In this document: positions 24,380 to 35,291 of the stretch, one piece after another
Layout: each line of letters opens with the position of its first letter
Position numbering within the stretch: the first letter of the stretch is position 1
From: Liriodendron chinense
Taxonomy: Eukaryota > Streptophyta > Magnoliopsida > Magnoliales > Magnoliaceae
Direction of reading: 5' to 3'
DNA length: 64,000 bases
Assembly (NCBI GenBank): GCA_003013855.2
Contig: ML058342.1
Span: forward strand, 2,107,120-2,171,119
Notes under the pieces: generated by a model
Told to the model about the DNA's origin: nothing
Databases searched by the model: none
Seen by the model: the letters and a program-made list of their open reading frames with translations, nothing else
Translations under genes and position numbers: made by a program

Positions 24380-25428
24380 CAATCACAGACGAGTTAGAAA
24401 AAGTCTAGAAAATCTTGAATCGTCTGAAATCATGGCTTAAAATGAACCACACAATGTTAAAAATATTGAGCATAATGCACTACCAACTAGGATGGAATGT
24501 AATGAGAATGAGGTACGCTATGTTCCTCCGGTTAAAACATTGCGAGATTATTTACAACCGGAGAGAACAACTACGTCTTCCTACGTTGTCTTTCCACTTA
24601 ATGCAGGAAATGTGGATCTTAAACCAAGAATTATCAAGTTACTTCCAAAATTTCATTGACTTAATTCTGAAAGTCTATATGCGCACCTGCGTGAATTTGA
24701 GGAGATTGCCAACACCTTTCAATTTAATGATGTCTCCCAAGATATAACTAAACTAAAGTTGTTCCCTTTCTCTCTTAAGGACAAATTCAAATCGTGGCTT
24801 CAATCACTTAAACATAGAAGCATTGGGACATGGGCTAAAATGACCTGAAAGTTCCTTAAGAAGTACTTTCCGATTCATAAAACCAATGCACCAAGGCAGA
24901 CCATCATAAACTTCTCCTAAAAAGGAGATGAGACATTTTTTCAATGTTGGGAGAGGTTCAAAGATCTTCTGTTAGAGTGCCCACATCATAGTTATGAAAA
25001 GTAGTGCTTGATTGACTTCTTCCATGTTAGATTAAGTTCAAACATGCGTCAATTTGTCCAAATGATGTGTAATGGTGAATTTTTTAACAAAGCGCCCGAT
25101 GATGCTTGTAATTACTTTGATATGTTAGTCGAGAATGCCTAATCTTAAGACATATCCACTCCGACTAGTAATCCCAAGTTAGCCTCAAGAGACAAAGGTG
25201 TACATGCATTAAATGAAGAGGATGATTTAAATACGAAGGTGGTAGGTCTCACAAAGAAGGTTAAGGCCATAGAATTGAGGAGTGTTAACATGATAACTAT
25301 CGGTGAGGCCATTGAGAGTATATGTGGTATTTGTGAGAGTGATGTTTACTTAACAAAGGATTGTCCAACAATTCATGAGTTTCAGGATATCTCGCAAACT
25401 CAATTGAATGCCACAAACGCTTACCAAC
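24380..25428 (+). pseudogene. Retrotransposon gag, N-terminal part
   Basis: The capsid-like gag domain is visible in the frame reading FPFSLKDKFKSWLQSL at about 24,765-24,815, then KFLKKYFPIHKTNA and CWERFKDLLLECPHHSYEK near 24,940-25,000. These match the retrotransposon gag (PF03732) pattern. Near 25,325 there is ICGICESDVYLTKDCP, a zinc-knuckle-like C..C..D....DC block. Several stops and at least two frame changes are present. The frame is cut at 25,428 by the solo LTR and resumes at 47,391. Confidence 0.8.
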
Positions 25429-25659
25429 TGTTAAAACTAGAAAATGCTCAAGGCGGTTTTCTTGTATTTCGTTATTCTGGAGTTCTGAGTAATAGAGACA
25501 TTCATAGACAATCATAGACATTCATATAGTACACATGAGAAAGCATCGCAATGCGAATTTTATACCAGAGATTTCTAGATTTTTTACATTCCAAGCTGTG
25601 ATACTGGTCACGAGCCCTTAATTACATCAATGGATGATCACCCTTGATTAAAAGGCAAA

Positions 25660-25860
25660 AGTAAGTGTATGCATGCATCATAGATAAATTAAATAAAGCA
25701 TTGGAAGAGCATAAATCTAAGTAAAATATTACAAACAATACAAAGATTTTTACGTGGAAACCCTTATGGGAGAAAACCACGGTACAAAGCGACAAAAGTT
25801 CCACTATGGATAATAGTTGTACAATAGATGGAATGTTTGGGAGGAAGCCCAAATAGATCG
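25660..25860. repeat. Extra segment inside the solo LTR
   Basis: Relative to the younger LTR, about 200 bp are additional here. It includes 'tacgtggaaacccttatggg' and 'agaaaaccacggtacaaagc', phrases typical of several plant LTR families. Ends were not resolved. Confidence 0.4.
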
Positions 25861-26032
25861 AGTAGGTAATTTAAATCATCAGGGACTATGGTTTTTAAGT
25901 TCACGGTCGTAGAGATCAAGTTTTGAGTTTTTCATGGACTGAGCCATCGTTTGGACAAGTTAAATGCCTATCCCATGTTCTTTCAGGTATTCCTAGTTGA
26001 GAAACAGTCAGGATTTTATCTGAGTCATGTAT

Positions 26033-26316
26033 CATAGTGCCAATGACTGTCGCTGAAGACGAGATTGCAGGAAGACATGCCACGATTCCCATGTAGTGCA
26101 ACACAGTGCCCGTAACTGTCGCTGCGAACGGGTGACCGCAGGAAGACACACCATGATTGTCATGCTCAACACAGTGCCAGTAACTGTCGTTGCGAACGGT
26201 GACCACCAGAAGGCATATTATGGCTGCCATATGATACAACACAGTGCCATTAACCATCGTTGCGGATGAATGACTACAGGAAGATACATCATGGCTGATA
26301 AATGGTACATCACAGT
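26033..26316. repeat. Tandem repeat of about 70 bp, left part
   Basis: Four units start at about 26,033, 26,103, 26,171 and 26,241, each beginning 'acagtgcc' or a variant and containing a '(t/c)gtcgttgcgaacg' core. A fifth unit begins at 26,312 and is cut by the Tat insertion after 'acagt'. Confidence 0.8.
26312..26316. repeat. Target site duplication ACAGT (left)
   Basis: Identical to 44,860-44,864 on the other side of the 18.5-kb element. Confidence 0.9.
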
Positions 26317-28391
26317 TGTTAGAACTAGAGAATGAACATTATCTCTGGAATGTGGTGTTTTGCTGATCTGGGGTTCTGAATATAGAAACATTCGTAGACA
26401 ATCACAAGCATTCACAAAATACACAAGAGAAGAGATATCGCAAGGCGAATTTTATTCCAGAGATTCTGAGATCTTGTACATTCCAGGCCGTGATCTGGCA
26501 CGAGCCCTTGATTACATCGAATGATCGATGACCCTTGATTAAAAGGCAAAAGACTAGTCAGCGGGGACATGGTTTCAGAGTTTATTGGTCATGGAGACCT
26601 GTGTTTTGGTGGTCACGGAGACCTGTATTTGTATGGTCGCGGAGACCTGTATTTGTTATAGACTGATCCGCCTTTGTACGAGTTGGATGTCTATGTCCCA
26701 TGTTTTGACCGGAGATCCGGGCTGAGACTGTCAGGGTTTATGGCTGAGATGGATGACTCTGGGCCCGCGCCTGTCATTGTAGGAACAGGTGACCTCGGGA
26801 AGTCCATTCTACAGTTGTGTGTACCTGCGCAGCTCAACCAGCGGATGCCGTTTGGATGGGTAGGGCATCGACTGTTCTTGGAATATCAGTTTTTAACAGA
26901 TTGTGTGTGATAGTTCAGAACTCTCCTGGTGTGGTTTATCGTGTTAACCATAGTCCCCTTTGCTTAGTCCAGACCTGGATTCGGGTCATATTATGATAGT
27001 ACACGTAATGATGATGATTCAGTATGATTCTGGGCGCCGGCGGCCTCTTTTCGGGAGAATTGTTCTATTCAGCTCGTTGGGTCGGATCGGACTCCGAAGG
27101 CTTGTGTTCTGCTCATTGGGTAGCCCGAATGGGTCTTTTGACTGCTCCATTGCGTCCGGAACGCTCGAAATACCCAAAATAGGCTCAAACGGGGCTTAAA
27201 AATGTTATAAAATGAGGATTTAAAGGTGCTGGAATGAATGTGCAAAGTACTGATTTTTACGATCCGCTGGCCTGATTTTATTGATGCGCTGGGGCCAGTG
27301 CGTCCATAAATGATTTTCATGATGCGCCGGGTAATTTTATGACGCGCTGGAGCCAGTGCGTCCTTAAAATAGCTTTGACTTGATAACTTGTATTTTTCTG
27401 ATCCGCTGGGCTATTTTGCGACGCGCTGGGGCCAGTGCATCCTTAAAATGGCTTTGACTTGATAACTTCTATTTTTCTGATCCGCTGGGCTATTTTGCGA
27501 CGCGCTGGGGCCAGTGCGTCCTTAAAATGCCACGATTAATGGTTTACGTAATCCGCCGAGGATTTCCCTGATGCGCCGGGTAATTTTTATGATGCGCTGG
27601 GACCGGCGCGTCGAAAAAGGTGACTTAAGTTATTCCTCCAGACCTGGTATGATCGGAGGCGCGATTTCCGGCGAGGGGTTCCGGCTGTCGAAGAAGGATT
27701 CCGGCAATCGGCAAAGGTTTTCCGGCGACGAGGTCCTCTCTCTCTCTCTCTTGCTGAATGATGCAAATGAGGTGGTGGGCGGGGTATTTATAGGTATCGT
27801 CGTCCAATAAGCGGTCGACACGTGTAGCGCGTCGAGAAAATGAGTCGACGCGTCGATAAATGCGCTCGGCGCATCGCGAAATGATTGGAGTCCAGAAGTT
27901 GGTTTGCAGGACGCGCCAGCTGTCAGTGCGTCCTAAAATTAACTGATTTTGATGCTGGTGAATTTGGATGCGCTGGAGGCAGTGCCTAATTCATTTTGGA
28001 TGCGCTGGAGGCAGTGCGCCCTTAAATTCATTTTTTGGATGTGCTGGAGGCAGTGCGCCCTTAAATTCATTTTTTGGATGCGCTGGAGGTATTCGTGTCC
28101 TACAAACTTGGGTTTTACAAATTGGGGGATTTGCGCGGTCCGCCTCGCGATGAATGCTGATGCACTGCTCCTATTTCTTCATAATTGAGGTATCCTCCCA
28201 ATTTTGGACAGTTTTGGTCACGGTGTCCGGTGGGGTCCACTACCGGCCCAATTTCATGCTTGAGGCAAGTCTGATGCGTGTGTCGTGATTCGTGCCGTGA
28301 TTTTCGATGTACTGGCCCTAAATCTGACCTCGTGATGGTTTTGGCATTCGGAATCATCGTTTCGAGGATCCCCATTTCTGGGACCCCAACA
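26317..28391 (-). repeat. 3' LTR of Tat element
   Basis: 2,075 bp. The minus-strand TATA 'tataaatac' lies at plus 27,784-27,792. It has two full and one partial 79-bp units starting at 27,341, 27,420 and 27,499, plus four copies of a 39-bp unit at about 27,965-28,090. Each unit carries a GACGCGCTGG / CCAGTGCGTC palindrome or a relative. A purine-rich tract (minus strand 'ggaggggcatc') abuts its 5' edge at 28,392-28,402. Confidence 0.88.
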
Positions 28392-28462
28392 GATGCCCCT
28401 CCGATGCGTTGGGATGGACGAGCGGCGATCCATTGCGACGCATCGGATTTTCCGGGTCCCAC

Positions 28463-28470
28463 TATAAATA
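28463..28470 (+). promoter_or_regulatory. TATA box of the antisense gene
   Basis: 'tataaata' in the context 'cccactataaatagggga', 72 bp inside the 3' LTR border and pointing away from the LTR. The matching place is absent from the LTR copy itself, so this is a promoter separate from the LTR promoter. The site fits the known TATA consensus; use is inferred. Confidence 0.6.
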
Positions 28471-28524
28471 GGGGAATCCTGGTCATTTCGTCATTTCACT
28501 GTTCATTCAGACAACCAGAGCTCT

Positions 28525-29015
28525 CGGCCAGCGCGTCCATTTTTTTCGCCAGCGCGTCAAATTATTGTCTCCAGCGCGTCGATTAAATAGGTAGCGCGTC
28601 GAAGTATTCCAACTTTGTGTGTTTTATCGACGCGCTACGCATAGCGCGGCTGTTGAACTTGTGGATTTCCAATTTTCTGAACACGCCATAGTGCAGCGCA
28701 CACACAATTAGTACTAAGCGCGTCCATTTTATCGACGCGCTAAGGTCAGCGCGTCATCCCCTGCCTTCATTAACCAATTTCGTGACGCGCTGTGCTCAGC
28801 GCGTTGAACTCTGTAATTTCTCGATGCGCTGGGTCCAGCGCGTACTTGTGCCTGGGAAAATTTATTTAATTGACGCGCTAGGGTGTGGCGCTCTTCAGAA
28901 TTCTTAACTTTGGTGGACTTGCCATTTCTTGGACGCGCTGGGCCCAGCGCGTCATGTCCTTCGGACTTGTGATTTTACATGATTTTCGCGACGCGCTGGG
29001 CTTCGCGCGTGCGAT
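28525..29015 (+). repeat. Array of GC-rich palindromes in the antisense leader
   Basis: About a dozen elements of the form GACGCGCT...AGCGCGTC occur, for example near 28,628, 28,737, 28,782, 28,823, 28,872, 28,932 and 28,990. They are separated by AT-rich spacers of about 20-50 bp. Several are full inverted repeats ('gacgcgctgggcccagcgcg' near 28,932), others single arms. The same element is arrayed in both LTRs. Confidence 0.85.
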
Positions 29016-29658
29016 TTTGGGACTTAGTGAAATTTACTAAATTTGTTACGTAAACCGGCTCCCGCACACTTCTCCGGACTTGATCAATTGGCCTGATCGC
29101 AAAGCGTGTTAAGGCTAATGGGCACTGATCTCTGAGTTGGAGAAGTTGTCCAACTTTGGTGTCCTTTCTCAGTGTGCTCATCGTGGCTTAACACGCTTTC
29201 CTGCGGGTTCATTTGACCGTTGCTCGCGATATATTTGGAACTTGTTCCGGGTATGTGGGGTCTCACGCGCCCTCTTATCAAACCGAATTGCTTTGAGCAT
29301 CGACAAGGTATGTGAAACCTCGCGTACCTAACCCGTGGGCCTCGGCGAAGTCTGTGGTTTCTGCGGGTTTCCCACCGGCGGTCTGTCGTATCTCCAAAGG
29401 GTGTGAACCCCCATGCCTCTGTTTCGCGTTCGCGCATGCGTGCCAGTCGTCTTATGGAGGCGTAGGGTCTCACACACTTGGGAGACTCCCTGGCTGCTTT
29501 AGTTTAATGGGCAATTCTAATGATGATTTTAAAATGTTGTTTCGAGCATACCTTTGCATGTCGTTTCTCGGCTTTTCTGGCTTTGCGCGAGCGGTTTTGT
29601 GCATTTTTCTTTTGTCGGACTGCCTTACGGGTTCATCTGTCTTGTTCTTTAGCAGACA
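29016..29658 (+). other. Antisense leader with likely intron
   Basis: No long ORF is convincing here. Two good splice donors occur: 'gggtatgtgggg' near 29,249 and 'aaggtatgtgaaac' at 29,308. An acceptor 'ttgttctttagcag' ends at about 29,652-29,655, a few bases before an ATG at 29,659. A leader intron of about 345 bp is plausible but only inferred. Confidence 0.4.
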
Positions 29659-30285
29659 ATGGTCATAACCCGTGCTTCCCTTCGCGCGGCTCGTGACTGC
29701 ATGGGGCGGCTCCTAAACGATCTGGACCAACTCGAGGCTTGGTCATCTCTTGCTAATCAATGCGATGAGGTGGCTGAAGCCTCGACTCGCCTTGGCACTG
29801 AATCCCGCCCGATCCTCCGGGCTATGCAGAATATCTCGGCGATGGCGGGCATCTCCGATGAGCGCAAGGAGGCTATATCTGGCTACATCGGCGATTCTTC
29901 CCTCCTGGAGGAATTGGCGGTTCTGGAGGCGGCGGAGCCTTCTCTGGCTGCTTCCTTTCTGTCCCTCTCGAAACGTCTCCACTTCCTAAAGGACGAGAAG
30001 AGGGAGAGTGGGAGGTTCCTGGCTTGGCTTATTCCCTTGGCGGAGGTCGAATACCCGGATCGTCGTGCCGGCATTTGGAGGATGGTCAGGGCGGCTATCC
30101 GGGAGCACGATGACCTGGCGATTGACTTGTCTGCGATAAGGAACTACGCCGATGCTGAGCACTTGAACTTCGACCTTGTGCAACAATGCATCTCCATCCT
30201 GGTGGACTTGGTCTACAAGGAGGCCCAGATTCAAGCGAGGGTCGATGAGCTGAGGGCTCGAGTTCTTCCTCTGGTGCAAGACTGA
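29659..30285 (+). CDS. Antisense ORF, 208-aa helical protein of unknown function
   Basis: An open frame of 208 codons starting at an ATG with a G at +4, just after a splice-acceptor-like site. The sequence is rich in A, L, E and R and predicted by eye to be largely alpha-helical: heptad-like LLNDLDQLEAWSSLANQCDE near residue 18, ending in ELRARVLPLVQD. No known domain, signal peptide or membrane segment is apparent. It lies between the antisense promoter and the PMD gene and is read in the same direction. GC content and codon use resemble the PMD exons and differ from the AT-rich surroundings. It could be a separate first cistron, an upstream ORF, or an alternative first exon. Function cannot be named. 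Confidence 0.55.
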   Translation: MVITRASLRAARDCMGRLLNDLDQLEAWSSLANQCDEVAEASTRLGTESRPILRAMQNISAMAGISDERKEAISGYIGDSSLLEELAVLEAAEPSLAASFLSLSKRLHFLKDEKRESGRFLAWLIPLAEVEYPDRRAGIWRMVRAAIREHDDLAIDLSAIRNYADAEHLNFDLVQQCISILVDLVYKEAQIQARVDELRARVLPLVQD

Positions 30286-30677
30286 AATCTTCATTTTCTG
30301 GCTTCGGGGAGGGGGTCCCCACAATTTTGGGTCATTTGATATTGACTGTCGGCTTTTTATCTTTTAAAACAATTGACTTTGAATGGTTTGGGCCTTGGCA
30401 TGGCCCTCGTGGTTTAATGAATGCTAATTATACTTTTCCGCCTTATTTCTGTCTTTTGAAAGCTTGTGCGTTTGTGATGATGTTTGTTTGCGGGTGTTGT
30501 CATTTCGTTTCATTTTCATTGGTTGGTGATGTTGCGCATTGGCCTGGATCGGTGCCTGTTCTTCGTTCACTTGTTGCTTCTTATGCTTTTGGATTTCGTG
30601 AATGCTTAATTGTCTTTATGAGGATATTTTCACGTGCTCTGTACTTAAGCCCCTTTTCTACGCCATTGCAGATTATA

Positions 30678-33600
30678 ATGGCCAGCGATCCTTCACAAGC
30701 CGGTCCTTCGGGTCCGTCTCAAACTCCATCCAAGCGTAAGCGGGCTGCCATCAAGCAGACTTCTAGACCGTCAGCTGAGAACCCACAGTGGTTTCTCCCG
30801 CCTGAGACATTCAATTTCTACGAACGTATTCTGACCCTTCCGAAGAATGTCCAGCGAAAGATACTTTGCGATAAGGCCTTACCGCCCCCTCCTGATGAGG
30901 GTACCCAGGAGGAATGGGATGCGTGGTACGCTCCCTTACAAGGTTTTCGGACTGATGAGGTTGTCGGGTCCGAAGAGGGCGAAGCGAGCCCAATTGCGCC
31001 TGCTCAATCTGCTAAGCACGGTCGTCCAAAGACGACTGGGAAGAGCGCCAAGCAGATCTACATAGAGAACCAGACTAAGTCGAAGTCTGACAAAATGAGG
31101 GTTGTCTGGTCTTCTGTGAAGCTGCCAGTATCGTCCCTCGTAATCCGCAACCCTTATACGAAGCAGTTCATCCGCTTTCCTAAAAGCTTTCAGAGATATC
31201 GCTCTCTACCAAGCATCGAGCCCTCTGATATATGTCGCACAAATTCTTTCTATAGCGTCGACTCCTGGACGTCCATTCCAGAGACGTTCGTCAACTGTGC
31301 CATATCTAAGAACGGCACGCAGCAGTCTGTCCTCGGGGAGAAGGACATGATATTTTTGGAACCGAACCACGACCCTCATCTGCCATTTCTGACTCATTAT
31401 TACGAGACCCTGCGCCAAAGGTTTCGTCCTCTGTCTGATGCAGAAATTTGGCCTACCGGGGGTTTCAGGACCCGAGGACATTTGAGCCCTCATCCCGGTT
31501 ATGAAGCTTGGGCCAATCGGATAGTCGAGCGGCACGAAGAGACCTTGAAGCAAGTAGGTCTCCTTCGGGCCATTCAAGCGACATCGAGCTACTTCCATCG
31601 AGAACCTTGCATTTACAAGGGGTTCCTGAACCATTGGAGTTCTGTCACCAACTCCTTTCATCTGCCTTGCGGAGAAATGAGCATCTCCCTCTGGGATCTG
31701 TATCGGATAGCAGGTCTCCCTATTCGCGGCAGAATCTATGATGAATGGACTCCTAGTGATGAGGAGCTGTCCAAGAAGAAGAAGGGTGCCGATGAAGGCT
31801 TTTATTCTGCAGCCTGCTACGAATTGTTCGTAGAGTTGCCGCAATTTCTAAGCTCCAGAGATAAAGTGCCTTTCGAAGACTGGCTAGTGTACTTTAGCCA
31901 CGGCCTGAAGTGGGTTTCTTCTCTTGTCTTGCACTGTTCGCGTCCTGTTTCATTCTTTTTTTCTTCCGCTGATGGTTTTCTTCCTGTCTCAGCTTAGATT
32001 ACGGACTGTATGATGAAGGTCGCAAGGATAAACTAGTCTTGGAGGCCAAGATGAAGAAGAAATTTTCACGGCCGAATAAGCTATCCCCTACCTGCGAACT
32101 TGCCGGGTTCTTGGCCTATTGGCTGTGTTGTGTGGCCCTCCCGAGCTCTAAGCAGGCGGACAGTGTGCGAGTCTCCTGTTTCGCCGTGGCGGGGAGTTTG
32201 GCCGACGGCCATCGCTACGCATTGGCCCCAGTAGTATTGTGTTCCATATATCGGGCTTTCGGCGGTGTCATTAGCAATAAAGGTTCGGCCTCCTTCGGAT
32301 TGAATTCTGCTTATTGTGGGTGGCATTTCTTCTCGGGATGGCTTGGGGTCTACTTCCCGTGGGTATACGGCATGGAGCTCAAGGACTTCATCCAGAGGGG
32401 ATCTGTTCCGCTACACGCTTTTCAGAAACGGAAGATGATCAGCGGAAATCCGGCGACTATCGAGATGAAGATAGCTCGCCATGATGACGTCGACTTCTTC
32501 CTCTTCTCGGGGACTAATAGCGAGGATCCAGACCTACTTGATGACGACGAGAGCCTCAGCTCTTATCATCGCTCGTTCTTGGTGTCCATTCGCCCGAGCT
32601 CGTTGCCTTTAAGAGAGGGCGCTGAATTTTGGAGAGAGCCATACTACCCGAACCGATTCGCCAGACAATTTGGCTATGATCAAGGGGTGCCAGAGTCGCT
32701 CGAACCAGTGACAAGGGAGCAGCGGGCATATGGCACAGGGCCGATCCATTGGAAGTGGATATGGCGACAGCTTCTGCTTACCAGGTCAGGTTGTTCTTTC
32801 ATTGTCCCCGGGACGGAGTATGTCCCCGGCGCTACGTATGGATGGATGCGGTGGTGGGCCCACCAATATTCCTTGGTCCGCAATAACCGACACGTAACAG
32901 ATCCCGTCTTCGTCTCTCCTCCGATTGTTAATCCTACTCCTGCCGATGGCTTAGGGTACGTAGCAGAGCCGCTTCGCCAACTGGCTACCCCGGGCGTGCA
33001 GAAGTTCATGACTTCTCTGAACGTCATAATAGATCATGAGAAGCCCGAGCATACACTCGAGGGGTGGGTCGCTTATGGCCAGAGGGTTACGCTGCAAGGG
33101 AACCCGGATTCCCCACTTGTCGGTCCTATGGCAGAGGGGCAGAGGGAGCGTTATGACATTGGCGATGATGATGGTGGTGAAGCTGCTGCAGCGGGGAATG
33201 CCGGTGATGAGGAAGAGGCGGGTGATGGTGGTGATGATGGTGGTGAAGCTGCTGCAGCGGGGAATGCCGGTGATGAGGAAGGGGCGGGTGATGGTGGTGA
33301 TGATGGTGGAGGTGGTGGCGAGGGAGGTGTTGCGGCAGCAGGCACCCCGCCCTCCGGGGGTCAGGGAGGTCGCGGTCAGAGTCCGGCAAGTCGGACGAGC
33401 CTGTCCAGACGTTCTGCGCCCGAGGATAGTGATTTCGAACTATCTCCCGAACGTTCTGGGCCCCGCATAAAGACTGCTCATCGCGTCTCTGTTTCTGACG
33501 GTGGCAAGAAAATAAAGGACCTGCTGAAGTTGTATAGAGCTGAGAAGGCGCGGAGCCAACCCCCCCGGGCTGCCGGCAGTGTCCCGACTGATGATGCAAG

Positions 33601-34863
33601 CGGTGCAAGGGAGGAAGGGGAGATGAGCTTGCAGGCAGGCCTCAGCGGAGATCGTCCTGTGGAGGGAGGTGAGGGTAGCGAGCCAGTGTATGAGCGATCT
33701 GTTCCTGAGGTAGACATAGAACCCGTCCCTATGGACGTCGATGGTGAGCCGCGAGCTGAAGACCCCCTCCTTACCGTTCCTGTCAATATCGAGGCCGCAG
33801 CGAACCCTGGTCCCGCTCCTGAGGCGAGACCTGTTGTTTCTATAGAAGAGGCCTCACTCCCACCCCGAGGAATCATGCTTGCAGAGGTCACTAGCGTTCC
33901 AGAGCCTATTGCCGAAGTGCCCCTGGCCGCTGAACCAACCCGGGCTATCTCTGCCTCTGAGGTCGTCATTCTTTCTTCTCCTGAAATGCCTGAGCCGGCA
34001 GCGGAAGTCGCGACTGGATGTGCCCCCAGCTCGTCGAGACCTGTTGCCTCAACCAGTGCACCGGGTGATGAAATCCCTACTGGTATAATACTTTCCTTCA
34101 TCGTTTGTTCGCTTCTCTTCTCTCTCCAGTGTGCTAATGTTTACCGTTTCTTTTACCAGCCACTGCCCCTGCCAGCGTCCCGGCTCCTGTAGTCTTGCCC
34201 GAGGCATTCCTCTCGTCTCTCCGAGGCTTATCAAGGACCAAGGCAAACCTTCTGAAGAGCTTACTGTCCGACATCGTCGATTCGCTTAGGAAAGGAGACG
34301 AAGGGTCTATCTTGGATGAGGCACTGCAGGCGTTGGAACTCACTGCTACGTGGCTTGGAGTCGACATCTCTTCGATAGTCAGCCATGTGTCACAATTCAA
34401 AGATGGTGTGGCTCAAGTGAACGATGCAAGGCACTTTAGGACTGACCCCTCTGTTGAGGAAAAACGCGGTCAGTTGCGGTCCCTTCTTCCGGAACTAGAG
34501 TTGCACGAGGCAGATGTGGCCGCAGTGCAGAAGGATTGGCAGGCTGTGGATACTGAGCACCAAGAGGTCACCAGGCGTCTCGCAGAAATTGAGGATGAGA
34601 TGGCCTGATTACGTGCCGAACATTCTGTCGTCCATTTCAAACTTTCGAAACTTGGTGGTCAGAAAGCAATCCTGCAGTCTTCTATCGACCAACGCAAGAC
34701 GGAATGTGACGCTGTGAGGGCATGAATTACGGAGCTGCAGCGGTCTCTTCAAGATACTCCCGACCCTATTCAAGTCCTGGCCGAGGCTGAGGCAAGACAG
34801 AAGGCAATCGCGGGGTCCGCAGTTAACCTATCAGAGCAGTGTTTGAGAACTTTAGATGGTTAG
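30678..34863 (+). CDS. Antisense plant mobile domain (PMD) gene, three exons, late stops
   Basis: Proposed exons are 30,678-31,909, 31,993-34,082 and 34,160-34,863. Introns of 83 and 77 bp have GT..AG ends and phases 2 and 1 that keep the frame. The start ATGGCC follows an acceptor-like 'ccattgcag'. The N-terminus has a basic KRKR patch. Residue 328 starts HLPCGEM within a block of the PMD family (PF10536: W....FHLPCGEM.ITL.D......LP). The domain runs into exon 2 (FLAYWLCCVALPSS, about residue 450). Exon 2 then encodes an acidic G/D/E region with a 22-residue tandem repeat (nt 33,166-33,300) and a long disordered part. Exon 3 looks coiled-coil. TGA at 34,606-34,608 and again at 34,723-34,725 interrupt exon 3 before the TAG at 34,861. 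PMD proteins are known in host genes of the MAIN/MAIL group and in transposons. The role here is unknown. Confidence 0.78.
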
Positions 34864-35291
34864 GCTGTAATGATAATGATTCTTTTGTAGTTTTAAAACA
34901 CGTTGTAGTGAGTGTTGTATCATTATGTATGCTATTGTGATGATGAGTTCATATTGTGCTTCTTAGCCCGCTTGTCGTTCCTCTTGAGTTTGAATGCAAA
35001 ATAGATTGTGCTATTTAGAAAGGAACGTCCCCCTGTCAGGACTTAAACCTAGCATGTGCATGAGGATGCCGGGCCTCGGCTTAGGGCTGGTCTTGATTTT
35101 AATAATCTCGAAAAGGCGTGGTGTCCTGCTTGACGTGCCTCGAGCCTTGGTGACCCTTCCAATACCTGTGTAAGCATAAAGCAGATGATTAGCATTTTAA
35201 TTTAGTCATTGCGCGGCACTCTTTCTTTTGGCATCTACTCTATTACATTCCCTCTACCGGGGTATTTACAACTTGCAATGATAAGTTTATG
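34864..35291. other. Convergent 3' region between antisense gene and pol
   Basis: About 430 bp separates the end of the antisense PMD gene from the stop of the minus-strand polyprotein, so the two genes end tail to tail. I see no ORF and no perfect AATAAA on the plus strand directly after the gene. Confidence 0.5.

Noticed and set aside
26033..26316. Regular repeats that could suggest a CRISPR array
   Set aside because: Units are contiguous with no unique spacers, in a plant LTR; a simple tandem repeat.
26674..26910. 78-codon ORF repeated at 43,007-43,243
   Set aside because: Lies inside both LTRs; LTR sequence, no domain.
27949..28188. Tandem repeated ORF with FGCAGGSAPLN / FWMRWRQCALK units
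   Set aside because: It is a translation of the 39-bp LTR repeat, with no independent evidence of coding.
30327..30677. N-terminal extension of the PMD ORF
   Set aside because: T-rich, hydrophobic, intron-like sequence ending in 'ccattgcag'; the ATG at 30,678 is the better start.
33126..33608. Long minus-strand ORF rich in histidine opposite the PMD exon
   Set aside because: It is the shadow of the GGTGATGATGG-type acidic repeat on the plus strand.
33478..34101. 207-codon minus-strand ORF
   Set aside because: Serine/glycine-rich mirror of exon 2; no start context or domain, and pol lies elsewhere on that strand.
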